Part shown: one piece after another, positions 49,812 to 62,600 of the stretch | How the letters are laid out: each line of letters starts with the position of its first letter | Numbering within the stretch: position 1 is the first letter of the stretch | Assembly: GCF_000001735.4 (NCBI RefSeq) | Contig: NC_003071.7 | Location: 6,131,151 to 6,195,150 of the forward strand | Length of the DNA stretch: 64,000 bases | Direction: 5' to 3' | DNA from: Arabidopsis thaliana | Lineage: Eukaryota > Streptophyta > Magnoliopsida > Brassicales > Brassicaceae | Program-made: the position numbers and the translations under genes | The notes under the pieces: generated by a model | What the model was told of the DNA's origin: nothing | Database searches by the model: none | The model's input: only the letters and a program-made list of their open reading frames with translations

Positions 49812-50346
49812 TGTGTGAAACCTAATCTAAAATTTCCGATTAGAACTCGCGACTTAGATTATGGATTTGAAAGAAATAGAAAGAACGCAAACAAAGAACA
49901 CCGAGATTTTACGAGTTCAGGTTCCGGTGTGGAACCCTACGTCTCGCCGGAGATTGACTCTGGAATCCACTAGATCATAGCTCAAACTCGAGCTCATACA
50001 AGTGACTGTTACAATCGCTCACCGGATTACAATCACTCTCAAGCTTTCTCTCTCTATCTCACGTCTCTCGTCGACTTGCGTCGTCTCGCTGTGACGCTCT
50101 CTTTTTATTCTGTTACAGACTCGAAGAAGAGTAGAGAAGAAGAAGATACAGAGCCAAGGATAAAAGACCCTTTTACCCTTCTAGTTGTGACTTATTACTA
50201 ATCACGTGTGTGCTTCTCACGTGTATCATTGGAGGCAGCTTGGATCAAACCCTCTGATTGCTTCAGATACTTATCACACTTTAAGCATATATCTTGAGAT
50301 CGAATGACACTAAACCTTCAGATTGAATATAAAAACTAGACTGTTA
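49812..50346 (-). repeat. Possible copia-type LTR fragment
   Basis: The stretch from tgtgtgaaacc to gactgttaca has TG/CA-like ends and LTR-like features (a pyrimidine-rich promoter tract and cacgtgt-type motifs). I found no matching 5-bp target duplication, so it may be truncated or not an LTR. 50347-51211 shows no supported gene. Confidence 0.3.
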
Positions 50347-51211
50347 CAGTGAGTTTACCTCGACTACAACTTATAAATTTAATTACTATGAACATCAAAT
50401 GATAACCAAGCAGGTCACGGTGAGGTGGATTTAAAGAGAGATCAATTTCAGATAGTTTCTGTGTCTGTTAATGCAAACATATAAAGTTGCTTGGGGTGTG
50501 TTAGGTAACTATTTTGCTCTCATGATAATTGCTTCTTATTTAGTTTACCTCCTCCCAAGCTTATGCATATGCAATGGATTAACTTATCATATTTAGGTTA
50601 CGAACCAATGACTTCCTTCCAAAACAATAGCATTTCTCAATTTCCAAATTCTTCACAAAAAAAAGAAAAAAAACGTATTCAACTTGTGAAATAATTTCTA
50701 GTTTTCCATATCTACTTTACACTCAATGCTACTATATTGTTCCTTTTTTTCTTTTTTTTTTCCTTTTCACACAAGCATTAGTTGCACATGTGCGTGTTCA
50801 ACCTCGAAACAAAGATCCTCAAACGCTTCCCTCGTCTCTCCAACATGAAGCTCATGGATGCTCGCTGGTTTCTCCCTGGGATTTGAAACTTACTAACTTT
50901 TCCTTTATTTCCCATGTCTGCTTTTGGTTCTTATAAACTATGACATTGCACTTTCAACATATGAGCATTTTCTTCTAGTCGCAGATGTTTGGAGAATTGT
51001 GTTGTACAGTATAAACATATGTTGTCAGAACAATTTGTAGATAGGGAAATAACTATACACGAAGCAGTGTTATTACATGACATATGATCTTACTTTTATA
51101 CATGACTCTTTCGCAACAAAACTTGTCCAGTGGAAATTGGATCTTCTGAGGTATATAGCACCATGTACATGGTTCAAACAACTAATATTAAGCACTCGAA
51201 GTTGTGGCCTG

Positions 51212-53498
51212 TCACAAGTCTTCAAAATGATGATCCGTCTCATCGAATATCTCTTCCTACAGTCACATTCACAAAACAAATGACAACTGAATTGAAATAA
51301 AATAATAAGCAAACGTTAAGAGAATTGAAGAGGTAATATTTGTTTAAGTACCTGTAAAAGTTCTTCAATGACATCTTCCATTGTAATGATACCAACAGCA
51401 TCTTCCTCCTCATCTAGCTTTGGAAGTGGATGTTCGTTAAGTTGCAGAATATCAGCATCATTATCTTTGGACCACCTCTTGCTCCTCGACCCTAACGAAT
51501 TTGCTCGGTTTGGAAAGCTCTTCCATTTCTGTAATGATCTCCTTCTCTTTAACTTCGTTTCCTGTGGGGATCTCTCATAATCCACATCCACTCTGACTTC
51601 ATTTACAGTCTCTATTCAAAGTGGAAAGGAAATTATTAGTCTCTGTAAGAAATCTCCATCCCCATTGTTACTCCCACGACGAAAAACTAGTTACCGTTTG
51701 CAGCATCATTACTCTGTAACGGGTGGATTTTGTCACACTGTCTCACAACAACAGCCATGTGGCTATGTCCTTTCTGGAACTCGTTTAATATATCATATAA
51801 CGGTAACGTTTCTGGAACTCTGGAGCAAACAAGCAATCAAAAGCATATTCAACAAGTCTTCAATCGTTTATATTTGGTAATCAAAATCTAAATGGTAAAG
51901 TTACCTTGGGATTCTTCGTATAGTCACATTTTTTACTTGTATTTCTTCATCTGGATTGATAGTCAATAAGTTCTTCACCTAGAGATAAATTTGGGAGCCG
52001 TTGAATGCAGATACAGGAGGACAATAATGAAAATACAGAAGAGTTTTGTTTTACCCATCATGAGATAGAAACTTACCAAAACAAGTCCAATTATGTTGGT
52101 ACGTTGCTCATAGTATACTGGGACTCTGCTATGACCTTTATCAAGAATCAAATTCATCAAATCCCTGGCGAAGGAAAAAGAAACTAAGTTTTGTATGATT
52201 TAGAGGATTAAGGAATGTGCGAAGAGGGTTGAACAAACCAAGACCTGTCTAGTTTGGCATTGATATCAATCACAAAAGTGTCAGAAATTGGTGTCATTGC
52301 ATCTTTAGCCATTTTCTCAGATAGTTCAAGAGCTCCAGCAATGATTGTTGTTTCATCATGTGTCAATTCTCCACCTTTACCAGCCTGAAAGAATTGGCAT
52401 GCTACGTTATTCGGCTAACAACAAAACATAAAAAGACATTGGAGATTATTGTACAAAACTCAAAATTTGAGATATCAGAGAATTCGAAGACATGCCTCAT
52501 TTCCATGCAAATCCACAAGTGTTTTCAGCTCAGCTCTTCGGAAAAGAGCTACACGACCATGACCAAGTAGAAAGTCTAGCAGCTGGAAATATATACAGCA
52601 GCAAAGATTGTATCAGGACAAAGAATCTATGTGCAGGCACTCGCTCTCGGACCCTCCCGCACAACTAATAAGCGCTATCAAGTGTGCATATAATCACCTT
52701 ACTAATCGGCCATGCAACTGGTAAGCAGATCCAAACTAGAACACGAACAAATGGAGCCACTGTTGCACCAATAGCTAAACCATGACGAGAACAGACTGAC
52801 TGAGGTATGATCTGCAGAACGAAATCAACCATCAATTGTCTTCATCACACACTATTACATTACAGACACATGAACTTTGACTTATTGGCATCAAATACAC
52901 AGAGAAGTAAAAAAATCAAATCTCACCTCACCAAAGAGAAGAATTAGCGTCACTGAAATCAAAATGGCACCCCAAGCCGTCACAAGAGCATCAAGAAATA
53001 TAGGAAGCGCCTGAAATACAAAAGTCATTATTATTACTAAGAGTCTAAGATAAAAATAACATTCAAGAACCAAATAAGTTCAAGTCCTAATACTATATAC
53101 CTCCATAGCAGCTGCATTACATATCAGTAAAGTACAAAGCAAAAGATGCTGATTTTTCACAACTGGTAAAATCTTTGCTGCATCAAAGCCAAAACCCACT
53201 TGTGAACCATCAAAGAGAAGCACTAAACCCAAACTAACACATGCTAAAGATTCTGATTCCTTTAAGATTCCAAAAATAAAGCAAAAACAACAATCAAAAT
53301 CTCTTGAGAATCATAAGTACCAGCATGGATACGATCTCTGGGAGTACCGGATTTAGCAAGAACCTCAAGATCAACGAGACTCATAGACATAAGACCCAAA
53401 GTAAGACCAGACATTAGTCCAGCGAACAAGACTAGTAACACTATCACAGCGATGTGTATGAAGAAGCTGGTCCCGCAGCATTCATATTCCACCGCCAT
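51212..53498 (-). CDS. CBSDUF3: CNNM/DUF21 and CBS-domain membrane protein
   Basis: Eleven exons give 423 residues: 53498-53321, 53177-53101, 53010-52927, 52811-52698, 52582-52496, 52384-52245, 52164-52077, 51978-51905, 51819-51695, 51611-51352 and 51256-51212. The N-terminal half is the DUF21 (CNNM transmembrane) domain with hydrophobic helices ([29 protein letters not shown]) and a GEIIPQS-type motif. The C-terminal half is a CBS pair ([18 protein letters not shown] to [26 protein letters not shown]). Relatives are proposed to transport or regulate divalent cations such as Mg2+; the role here is inferred. Exon 5 ends GAG|GCATGT, so intron 5 is a GC-AG intron; other introns are GT-AG. It matches At2g14520 by sequence memory and by its neighbour TBL13. 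Confidence 0.92.
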
Positions 53499-54059
53499 AG
53501 TTATAAGAAACCTAGAAATCGAAACTCTAATCTTACGTCAGAGCTTCGACATCTACGAGAATCAAAACCACGTACGGACAAAATCCACCGTTTCGAAACT
53601 TAGAAAGACAGTGAAAATCAAATCAGATTGCACAAAATTTTTTTTGAGGAAGATTGTGTTTTGTGTGAGTGTGACACGAGAGATACGAAAATCAAAATGG
53701 AGAGTGATTTTTAGTGTGAGTGGAGAGACGAAAAGGTGATGAAGAAGAAGACATTAAAACAAATTTTGCTTGATGAAGCTGGAGGAGATGGTTTACGTGG
53801 CGAAAGACTGTAATGTCCACGGGATGTTATTGCAAACGTGTTTTCGGTGAAGGGTGTTTTCGTCATTTAGTTGATTTATCAGTTTGATTATTATTAGCAA
53901 TGATTATTCGACTTTTTGGTAGTTAGAGTTTTGATATTTGGGTTCGAGTATTAATGGTATAATGTGGAAAGGTTATGATGTGATTTTATGGGAATAATTG
54001 TTACCAAAAAGGTACGAGACCTATATGATGTTTAGAAATTATAAAACTGAGAATTTTAA
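53499..54059. other. Upstream region of the CNNM/CBS gene
   Basis: Leader and promoter-like sequence of the minus-strand gene. No separate gene is seen. Confidence 0.4.
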
Positions 54060-54704
54060 GGGCTTGATTGGTTTATCCGCTAACAACTGTCTAGTAGTTG
54101 TTAGCGGTCGGTTGTGGTTGTTAGCGGTCAGTTGTGGTTGTTAACGGTTGGTACTAATCATAGAAACTGTTCCATATCGTTTCGAACCGTTCGAAATCGC
54201 TGGATTTCAAAAGCTCTTTCCCGCAAGCGTTTGCGGTTGTGGGCGGTTACGGTTAATTTAAAAAAGGAAAGAAACTAAAAAAGAAAAATAATCAAATTAA
54301 ATTATATATATTATCAAGTCTTATATATATTCACATTAATTCTAAAAAAAATAATTATCTAACTTTAAATTTTCAATATTAATAATTATTTTTGTTTTCA
54401 ACGTAAAATTTATTTGAATAATTATTTATAGTTTTAAATCATTAATTATGTTTAAAAATTTATACTTTTTCATAATTCTAGTTTTTGGTGTTTAAATTTT
54501 TTTTTTAAATCATATATTAATTTTTTTTGGTAAATTTTGGTTTAACCGCTATCGTACCCGCTGATCAACCAGTCGTAAATCTTCTGCAAACGCACATGTT
54601 TTCAACCGCTAAACCAATCGGTCAAAACGCTAAATAACGCTTGAAACCGCAATTGCCCATTTCCGCAAACTCCCACAACCGCTGCGTTTAAACGAGTCAA
54701 GCCC
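54060..54704. mobile_element. Small non-autonomous DNA element flanked by TTAA
   Basis: The ends are GGGCTTGA (54060-54067) and TCAAGCCC (54697-54704), a perfect inverted repeat. TTAA occurs directly outside both ends (54056-54059 and 54705-54708). The subterminal regions are rich in gcggttgtggttgttagcgg-type repeats on the left and their complements (aaccgc, aaacgc) on the right, as in hAT-like MITEs. The interior is A/T-rich with no coding. The TTAA could be a 4-bp target duplication or an extension of the inverted repeat. Confidence 0.7.
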
Positions 54705-54708
54705 TTAA

Positions 54709-55389
54709 TGTTTCTGTGGCAATTTCTTTGTTGGTTGGTACACGCATGTCAATTAATTGGACTAATCCAATACGGCCGGACTTGCAGGTTCAACATGATT
54801 CACTCCGTACCGGTTTTTTTTCTTAAACACAAATGAAAAGCGAAACCATTTGCATCTGTGATAATGAGATTGTAACTTTGTAAGACACATTCAAGAACCT
54901 ATTTTCTGCAACTAAGGAATAAAAAGCAAATCACTTGGACACTAAACACACTCTTCAATCGTAGGCAGAACAGACTTTCATAGGCCTCTTAGCAGAGCAC
55001 AAAATAAGCTAACCATCAGAGTGTTATAAGTGAAATGATGCCTATTGTATTAATGTCAAAACACACTGAATCATACAACAAAACCAAATAACCCACAATC
55101 ACTAGAGATTCACCACATTAAGCCTTCTCACAAGTCAATTCATCAAAGTAGTAGTAATAGTAAGAGCATAGAGGCCCGATTCAGTTAATTATTGGACATA
55201 TTTCTCAATAGTTTGAAAAAAAATATATATAAACAGAATTTAAATTTTTTGGGTTTTTTCTAATTTGTTTCAATACAAATTAGCCTAAATACTGAAGAAA
55301 AATGTCAAAATTATATTGGACCCTATTCAAAGTTCCAATTGCACAGCCCAATAATCGGGCCTGAGCGCACAAACAAAATCATAAAAAAG
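54709..55389. other. Intergenic, no supported gene
   Basis: A/T-rich sequence with no recognisable domain or repeat structure that I can support. Confidence 0.4.
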
Positions 55390-56097
55390 AAGGACTGTAC
55401 TAAGAACATCATCAGCCCACTCAATCTTTCCCCAAATCTCTTGAGTACTTCGTCTTTCAAGCGCAATCACAACACACTAAATCATTTTGTTTCTACATGA
55501 AGGAACGCACTTATCCCACAAAAGAGTCATCTTTCCACTATAATCTACCAATCTAACACAACCATCATCGTCAAACACTGGCAGACCTTCCTAACCCTTC
55601 AAAGATTCCCAGTATCTTGTTTTAGAGTTGAAGCATTGGATTTTTGGTAAATCAATACAACGATATAACACATTTTGTATACCATAGCAAGAAAGTAAGT
55701 TCCATCATGTTTCCAAATAATGCAGCATTCCTATAGCTTTCCATCTATCTTCTTTTGCCTTGTAAGCCACGCGATTTTGCACAACCACATACTTTTGTCC
55801 TTTAATCACTATCCTCTTCGAGATCAGAGTTTTGTATTTCTCTTCAAAAGGGTACAACATATGCTCCCAAGTTTGGAGTTTTGGATCCGAAACGTTAGCC
55901 TAATTGGTGGAATTGAAGAGTCTGAAACATCTTGCTACAAATATTTCTCCATGACTAATATTGGCAGATGGGTAATATTGCTTTACCCACACATTAGGAG
56001 CTTCACGCCACGTGTTAGATCGGTAGTCTGATTCACCGTCCGGATCGGATTTAAAAACATTAGTTTTAAATTTGTCGGATATTAATACTAAACTCAA
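55390..56097 (-). pseudogene. F-box/kelch-repeat protein C-terminal pseudogene
   Basis: The minus strand encodes kelch-type F-box protein sequence in pieces. They are YRSNTWREAPNVWV and ANISHGEIFVARCFR (from 56097), then in a shifted frame PKLQTWEHMLYPFEEKYKT and KYVVVQNRVAYKAKEDRWKA. After a stop come GLPVFDDDGCVRLVDY and GKMTLLWDKCVP, then WGKIEWADDV. The order matches the C-terminal kelch half of plant F-box/kelch proteins (substrate-recruiting parts of SCF ligases). There is at least one frameshift (near 55945) and several stops. The F-box end is absent. Confidence 0.8.
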
Positions 56098-56333
56098 ACT
56101 AAAAATGGATCACGGGTTAACCGGTCAGACCGAACGATCTGGATCGAGCATGAAAACACTGGTCTATTGGAAAGCTAGTGTTTTTTTTATTCAAAACATT
56201 TTTAAAAATTGAGGACTTCTTTTTGACATTTTCCGGAAATATATAATAAAATTAAATCAGTTAATCAAATAACTCAAGTAGCCAAAATCCAAAATCTCCG
56301 CCATGGCTGAGAGCTTCTGAGAGAGACACAGCC

Positions 56334-58987
56334 ATGGCTACAACTTCACACAACAAACCCTCACTCTTCCCTCTACTCTCCCTTCTCTGTTTCATCTCCA
56401 TTTTCCTCCTCCTCTCTCTATCCAAACGCGCTTCCCTCTCCTCTCCCAAAACTCACCGCTCCGCCACCGTCTTCCCTCCAAAACCCGACGGTTCCCTCTC
56501 ACCTCTCTCCGCCACTTGCGACTTCTCCGAAGGCTCCTGGATCTACGACCCCAACCCCAGATCCACCAGGTACACCAGTAGTTGTAAAGAAATCTTCAAA
56601 GGATGGAATTGTATTCGTAACAACAAAACCAATGGTTTCGAGATATCTAATTGGCGATGGAAACCTAAACACTGTGATCTTCCTTCGTTTGATCCACTCA
56701 AATTTCTTCAGTCTCATCGCAATACCAACATCGGTACGCCTTTAGCTCTCAAAATCATTGCCTCCTTGAAGCAATTACTAGTTCTTGTTGTTTAGAATTA
56801 GATGTGATATTCATGGAGTGTGATTTTGTTGATAGGTGTTAGTTTTGTACATCTTAAGAGTTTTGTTGAACAGTGCAGGATTTGTGGGTGATTCATTGAA
56901 TAGGAACATGTTTGTATCTTTATTCTGTATGTTAAAGAGTGTGACGGGTGAATTGAAGAAGTGGCGACCTGCCGGTGCAGATCGCGGATTCACGTTTTCG
57001 CAGTATAATTTGACTATCGCGTATCATCGAACAAATCTATTGGCTCGTTATGGTAGGTAAGCTGAGTTCTCTTTGGTGTTCTTGTATCAGAGATTCGTAT
57101 TTGTAGTTGCTTCTCTGGCTTTTATATCTTGCTCCTCGTTTGATCTTTAAATAGTATTCTCCATCAGTAAGTTTCTTGTTAGCATGCTTATTTGTCATTT
57201 TCTCAACTGTGTGGTTATGCATAGTGTAGGAATAGCATGGTTTTATATGGTTTTAAGACGTTTTCTCTTGCTGACGGTTTAGATGGTCAGCCAATGCTAA
57301 GGGTGGTGAGTTAGAATCTCTTGGATTTAAAGAGGGCTATAGAGTTGATGTTGATATTCCAGACAGCTCGTGGGCGAAGGCTTCGAGTTTCCATGACATT
57401 CTCATTTTGAACACTGGGCATTGGTAAAGTACACTTTTCATTTTCTTGGCTGATGTAGATGAAACTACTTTGAATTGTTAAGTACTTCATCATCTAATTT
57501 AGCCCAACATTGAATCGATGCCACATGACCATAGTCACTAAATTCGTCTACTTCTGGTTCATGCTTCCTGTATTTAGATAGTAATGTCTAGTGGAAACTG
57601 GGAAATTCTCAAGTTTGAGCTACTTTCTGTTCCAGTTGATCTACTACTCTAAGTGAATGCAGATATAAATATATGAATCTGTCACGCTTCACGTAATGAA
57701 AATCCTTCAACTTGCCAAAATATATGCAGTATATCTCTCTTCACATACTGGCGATTCAAGATTTTAAAAGCTTGAATCTTAATGTTGAGCATTGCATTCA
57801 ATTTCCTGAGGGAATGATAGTCTTGTTACATATCAGTTAAATGATACCTTGGTTTGTCATCTTTCAGTTAAACAGAAATTTGTTGTGTGGACTTGTTATG
57901 TTGCTAACCTTTTGTTGTCTTTCTCTTTGTAAGGTGGTGGGCGCCATCAAAATTTGACCCTGTAAAATCTCCTATGCTTTTCTTTGAAGGCGGTCGGCCA
58001 ATACTTCCACCTATACCTCCTGCTACTGGCCTAGACCGGGTTCTAAACAATATGGTATGCGGTCTGGATTTCTCTGTTTTCCTGTGTTACTATAACGCAA
58101 CTTGAGATATTTGATACTGCCATTGACTACTAGATAATCTGTTTTCAAAATGAACATGGGCTATGACATTTTTGGGCAAGTATTGCATGACTTTACAGCG
58201 TTTTGTATTGAAGAATCAGTTTTTGAGCAAACACCAAACTGTGCGATATGATAAAGTAATGGTAGTGAAATATTCTGATCCTTATACGACGTTCCGCCAT
58301 TGTAACAGGTAAATTTTGTGGAGAAAACAAAGCGACCTGGAGGGATCATATTCTTCCGGACACAATCACCTAGGCACTTTGAAGGAGGTGACTGGGACCA
58401 AGGTGGTACTTGTCAACGACTGCAACCTTTGTTACCTGGAAAAGTAAGTCAGTTTCTATCAGTTTAGTCGTTGATTAAATAGTTAATCTGCGTTATAAAG
58501 CATGTGGAATGTCATACTCATGCCAAGTCACTCATGAAAAGCTACATGAAATCATTAGTTTGGTCTGGCCAGTATGGATACGACGAAGTTCGAACCAGGG
58601 ATCAAATAAGATAATGGGACTGGCTAGATATTGGGTAGAGGAGCTGAGAGATTTTGGAACTTAAGCTTTAGTCTAGTAAATTGTTAGGAGACGCTTATAA
58701 TCAGCCTCATATTTTAATGGTAGGTTGAGGAATTTTTCTCAGTGGGGAACAACGGAACAAATGTAGAGGTTCGTCTCGTGAATCAACACCTCTATAACTC
58801 CCTCAAGAGTAGAAGCGCCTTCCACGTTTTGGACATAACTCGAATGAGCGAGTACAGAGCCGACGCTCATCCGGCAGCAGCTGGTGGAAAGAATCACGAT
58901 GACTGCATGCATTGGTGCCTCCCGGGCCTTACCGACACTTGGAATGATTTATTCGTTGCAACTCTTCATACGATCAAAGCTTTGTAA
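56334..58987 (+). CDS. TBL13: Trichome birefringence-like protein (TBL13-like), DUF231
   Basis: Six exons give 412 residues: 56334-56733, 56879-57056, 57283-57423, 57934-58054, 58309-58443 and 58724-58987, all GT-AG. An N-terminal signal anchor (LLSLLCFISIFLLLSLS, about residues 14-30) suggests a type II Golgi protein. The TBL domain (CDFSEGSWIYDP) is followed by the catalytic GDSL-type motif FVGDSLNRNM, then GHWWWAPSKF, and the C-terminal DxxH motif DDCMHWCLPG. Members of this family O-acetylate cell-wall polysaccharides; the substrate of this one is not shown by the sequence. The length equals what I recall for A. thaliana TBL13 (At2g14530), and it lies beside the At2g14520-like gene as expected. 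No damage is seen. Confidence 0.94.
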
Positions 58988-59516
58988 CCTGAAGAATCAC
59001 ACCCGTCTTTAGAATGGTTACTCTTGGGTCTAGCGTCATAGTCATTTTATTTCTTTTTGTACTCTTGTAAATTTTGATGTTATCTTCTGCGATTTTTTTT
59101 TGTTTAGTTATTTTTTGGCCTACAGTATTCAAAAGTGTTTTTAATATTACATGCACTTTTCATTTTATTTTTTTTGGTCAAACACTTTTCGTATCTGTTT
59201 GATATTTCTTCTAAAAAATTGAATCATCTCATCAAGTATACACTAAAAAATACTTGAATTTTTTTCATGATGTATAAAGATTTCAGAAATATGAATACAA
59301 ATTACTCGATCAAATTCATACAAAATAAAAAAACAATTACTAGATCAAATCGAAATAATGTTATAGAAGAAATATAAATCATATTTTATATCTAGACAAG
59401 TAGACATAGTAAAATAACATAATGATAAACTCATAGATTAAAATTTTGGTTTTAACTATGGATCGGAATTCTATTCAATATATATTGGTAATATGATTGT
59501 ATTTGTTATACAAAAG
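58988..59516. other. 3' flank of TBL13, no other gene
   Basis: A/T-rich sequence with a T-rich run at 59080-59110. No supported feature. Confidence 0.4.
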
Positions 59517-60065
59517 TGTTGGAATTGTGAATCCTAAGATTAAATCCTGCAACAAGGAAAGCTTCATGAGAAGAAGAGAAGAATAGAGAAGAAGCTTCAA
59601 GAGTGAAGAAGGAGCAAAAGGAAGAAGAAGATGTCGTGACAAGAAGGTCAACGACACATGAAGAGGAAAGAACAAAATCAACTAAAAAGAGTTGGTTTGT
59701 TTTGTTAAGTTGTGTTTTGTAATAATGGGCCAAACGGATTATTAGGACCCAACTAGGTAATTATGTTGTCTCTTAGACTCAAGGTTGATGTTAAGTGTCT
59801 AAAAGGAGCAAAACATGGAGTTAGAGTCCCAAGTGTAGTAGAGTAGCTGATGTGATTTCTAGGTCTAGGGGTATGGTCTAATGCACTAATAATTAAGTGC
59901 AAGTGTGTATTGTATGTGGTATAAGTATGTGTGTTGTAAGAGCTAAAAGATTATCCAAGATATTAACAATGTAGAAGATTAAAAGAAAAATGATTTTTGC
60001 TTTACTCTAAGACAATGAAACCATAAACGAGTTTGAGTGAAAGAGAGAAACTGAGATTCACAACA
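59517..60065 (+). mobile_element. Copia-type solo LTR
   Basis: The ends are TGTTGGAATTGTGAATC and GATTCACAACA, a TG/CA-bordered inverted end pair. An exact 5-bp duplication aaaag flanks it (59512-59516 and 60066-60070). The length of 549 bp and the absence of internal sequence indicate a solo LTR. Confidence 0.88.
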
Positions 60066-60194
60066 AAAAGTCTTAATTTTGTTTAGGTTTAATAAAATGT
60101 CATTAAATAATAATAGACTAACATGATATGTCAACAAATATACAACAATAAGAATGTTATACTATTCTTTTTGAGATAGAATGTTATTAAGGAA

Positions 60195-60350
60195 AGTGTA
60201 TTTAGTCTAGTGATTAACGGTCCACCTTGGCAAACCCTACCGGAGTTCGATTCCACTAGGTTGTGGTTATCCCGCGTTAGTAGGAATTAGGTTATAGTTA
60301 ATGGCTTATTGTAGGACTGTACTTGTGCTTCGTCTAATTAAAAGTTACAA
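60195..60350 (+). mobile_element. tRNA-derived SINE-like element
   Basis: An internal RNA polymerase III promoter is visible: an A-box-like tagtctagtgattaacgg (60210-60227) and a B-box-like gagttcgattcc (60243-60254). A non-tRNA tail of about 80 bp follows. The spacing and sequence fit plant SINEs. I could not define the target duplication. 60351-61025 is A/T-rich without a gene. Confidence 0.75.
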
Positions 60351-61025
60351 AATAATTTTTTAGCTTAAATGTTAAAGCTGCGAAAACGATTAAGACAATA
60401 AGATTATATTATGAGTTAATTTAATTTTATATCTTAACGATGACCAAATCACAAAAAAATAAAACTATATTGATTAAAACTATAAAAGAAATAAGATTAT
60501 TCTTTGACAATGCTTCACACCGTTCTAGTTAAACTAACACAAATATACTACTTCAATTTCACAACAATTAATTACAATAGTATATTGGATATCAAAGCCT
60601 CAAAACACAATAAATCATACTACTAGTCTTGCCAAGTTTTGAGAAACACTAAGTAGTAGAATAATTTCTTTCAGTTTTATTAATCAGTCCACTATGCTTA
60701 TTTATATAAAAAATATAATTTGTCTAACAAGTTTTTTTACATTTATGATACGAGTAAATTTACCTTTTTAAGAATAAGAAAATATATACAATTGTTAACT
60801 TTCCTAATACCAATAAAAATATATATTTCACATCGATCTCATGCAACTCTGTTAGATATGGTATCTTTGCTGATCCTCCAAATTAATATGCAAGGTCTAG
60901 CTCATGTTTTCTAGTATGTGCTGTTTAGGTTCAAAATAATATCCTGGAGGAAATGAGGTTGGTAATTAGAATACTATTTTAAAAGTTATGTTATTAAATA
61001 TCTCTAAATCACATGACATTGGACA

Positions 61026-61542
61026 TGTTGGTTTAAGTTTGAAGATAACTTGATTTATAAGTTATTAATTAAAAGAGAGATAATGTGTGAATCTTTACGA
61101 GTTATCTAAAGGTTCTCTGTTTAGGAGTTATCTAAACATATTCCTAATGTGATTAGTATTAGTCTTATGAATCTCTATATGTTTAGGAGTTGCCAAGGTG
61201 TGGTATATCTTTAAGAGTTTTGGGAGAGATAAATTAAGGAGCTTTAGTTTTGAGTTATTTTCTAAAGTTAATAAGAGAAGATCTTTTATATTTCCTAGAT
61301 CTTATATTTAAACTCTAGAGGCCCTATAAGATTATTTTCAATTTTCTTCTTTAGTTCAAGGATTTAATCCATATACATGGTAGTTATGTATATACAAAAC
61401 CTGAATTAGACTATTTAGTCTTTTTAATGTAATTTGTCGTGGATCAATTTGAAGATGCTTTGAAAATGTTAGCTGAAATGTTTAGTAGTAACTTGTCATG
61501 AATTTTGAACTGATTCAAAAGGAGCTTATAACCATTGATTCA
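61026..61542 (+). mobile_element. LTR A of a deleted copia-like element
   Basis: It begins TGTTGGTTTAAG and ends CCATTGATTCA. It matches LTR B (63497-63996) along its length with scattered changes and small indels. It is in direct orientation, as expected for the 5' LTR of the element whose 3' LTR is LTR B. Confidence 0.8.
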
Positions 61543-62600
61543 GGTATTTTAACTCTTCCAATGAACTTATGCTATAAGTTCATTTATTTTAATTCATTCT
61601 ATTAGTTATCATTTGTTTTCAGAATTCGAATTACACAAGTACAAATGTTTAGTTTGCCATGATCAACTTTTTTGCCATAGAGCTTCAAAACCCACCTTCT
61701 TCATAGATTTACATGGGGAAACAAGGATTCATTCAGGTATCGAGAAGCTATTTCAATGATTATTACATAGCCTTAAACATGGAGCTTGTAATAATTTCGC
61801 ATGATGCTAATGTTATTTAATTTCATATTTATTTTTGTATTCACTTTTACTCGAGTTTACATATCCTAACTTTTTCTCACGGCTTAATTTTTTTTCCAGA
61901 CAATATAGATGACATTGGGAAACTCATCAATTAGCTCATGCACATTATTCACCATAACATCATGTCATCATCTCCATTTGATCCGTATATACCCGTTGTC
62001 GTTCATCATCTTTGTGGCTACATCATTTTTGCAGTTGATAGATAACCACTAAAAAATTCTGGGAAAAAAGTTGAATTTGAACGAACCCATCTGCTGCAGT
62101 CTCCTTTTCTAAACTTACAGGTACTACAGCAATTGGATGTTTGATTGCAATAACTGCCTTGGCTTTTGATATAATTCTTCGAGGAACGCCTTATCTTGTT
62201 CTTTACTTCAACCAAGGAGCTCAACCGGGTTTGGTAGGTTATAGTGATAGCAGCCATAACGTGGATGTGGATGATGGTATGAGTATAGGCGGTCATGTTT
62301 TGTTTTTATCATAATGTGATATAACTATTCCCGAGCACCACCCGGAACTAGAACCAGCGGACTAGCTTGTAGTCGAGGAACTACTTGTAGCCGAGGAGCA
62401 GCGTGTAGCGGAGGAAGCTTTGGAGGAAGCTTTAGCTGAACCAAGAAGACAAATGACTCGCTCGAAGACCAAACTTCTCAACCAAGCTATTTCGGACTAC
62501 CCAAACACTTGGACAATAACCACGATGGTTGCGATATCTTTCCAAGACGATTGGTAATGGGCTAAGTGTTGCTTTGGGTGCTCTTTTTGCCTGCTAAAGT
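61543..62600 (+). pseudogene. Mosaic internal region with exon-like and pol-like fragments
   Basis: An exon-like frame lies at 61623-61735 (HKYKCLVCHDQLFCHRASK), bounded by TTTTCAG and AG|GTATC. It could join 61901-61934 (NIDDIGKLIN, stop). I do not recognise it. Copia reverse-transcriptase tail sequence follows (LRGTPYLVLYFNQG, LVGYSDSSHNVDVDDG, about 62185-62290) and then a stop. Next is a gypsy-type polyprotein end (RRQMTRSKTKLLNQAISDY, about 62440-62500). The internal region is therefore a patchwork of decayed pieces and not one ORF. Confidence 0.5.

Noticed and set aside
62018..62296. 92-codon minus-strand frame
   Set aside because: It is the antisense of a copia reverse-transcriptase remnant on the plus strand.
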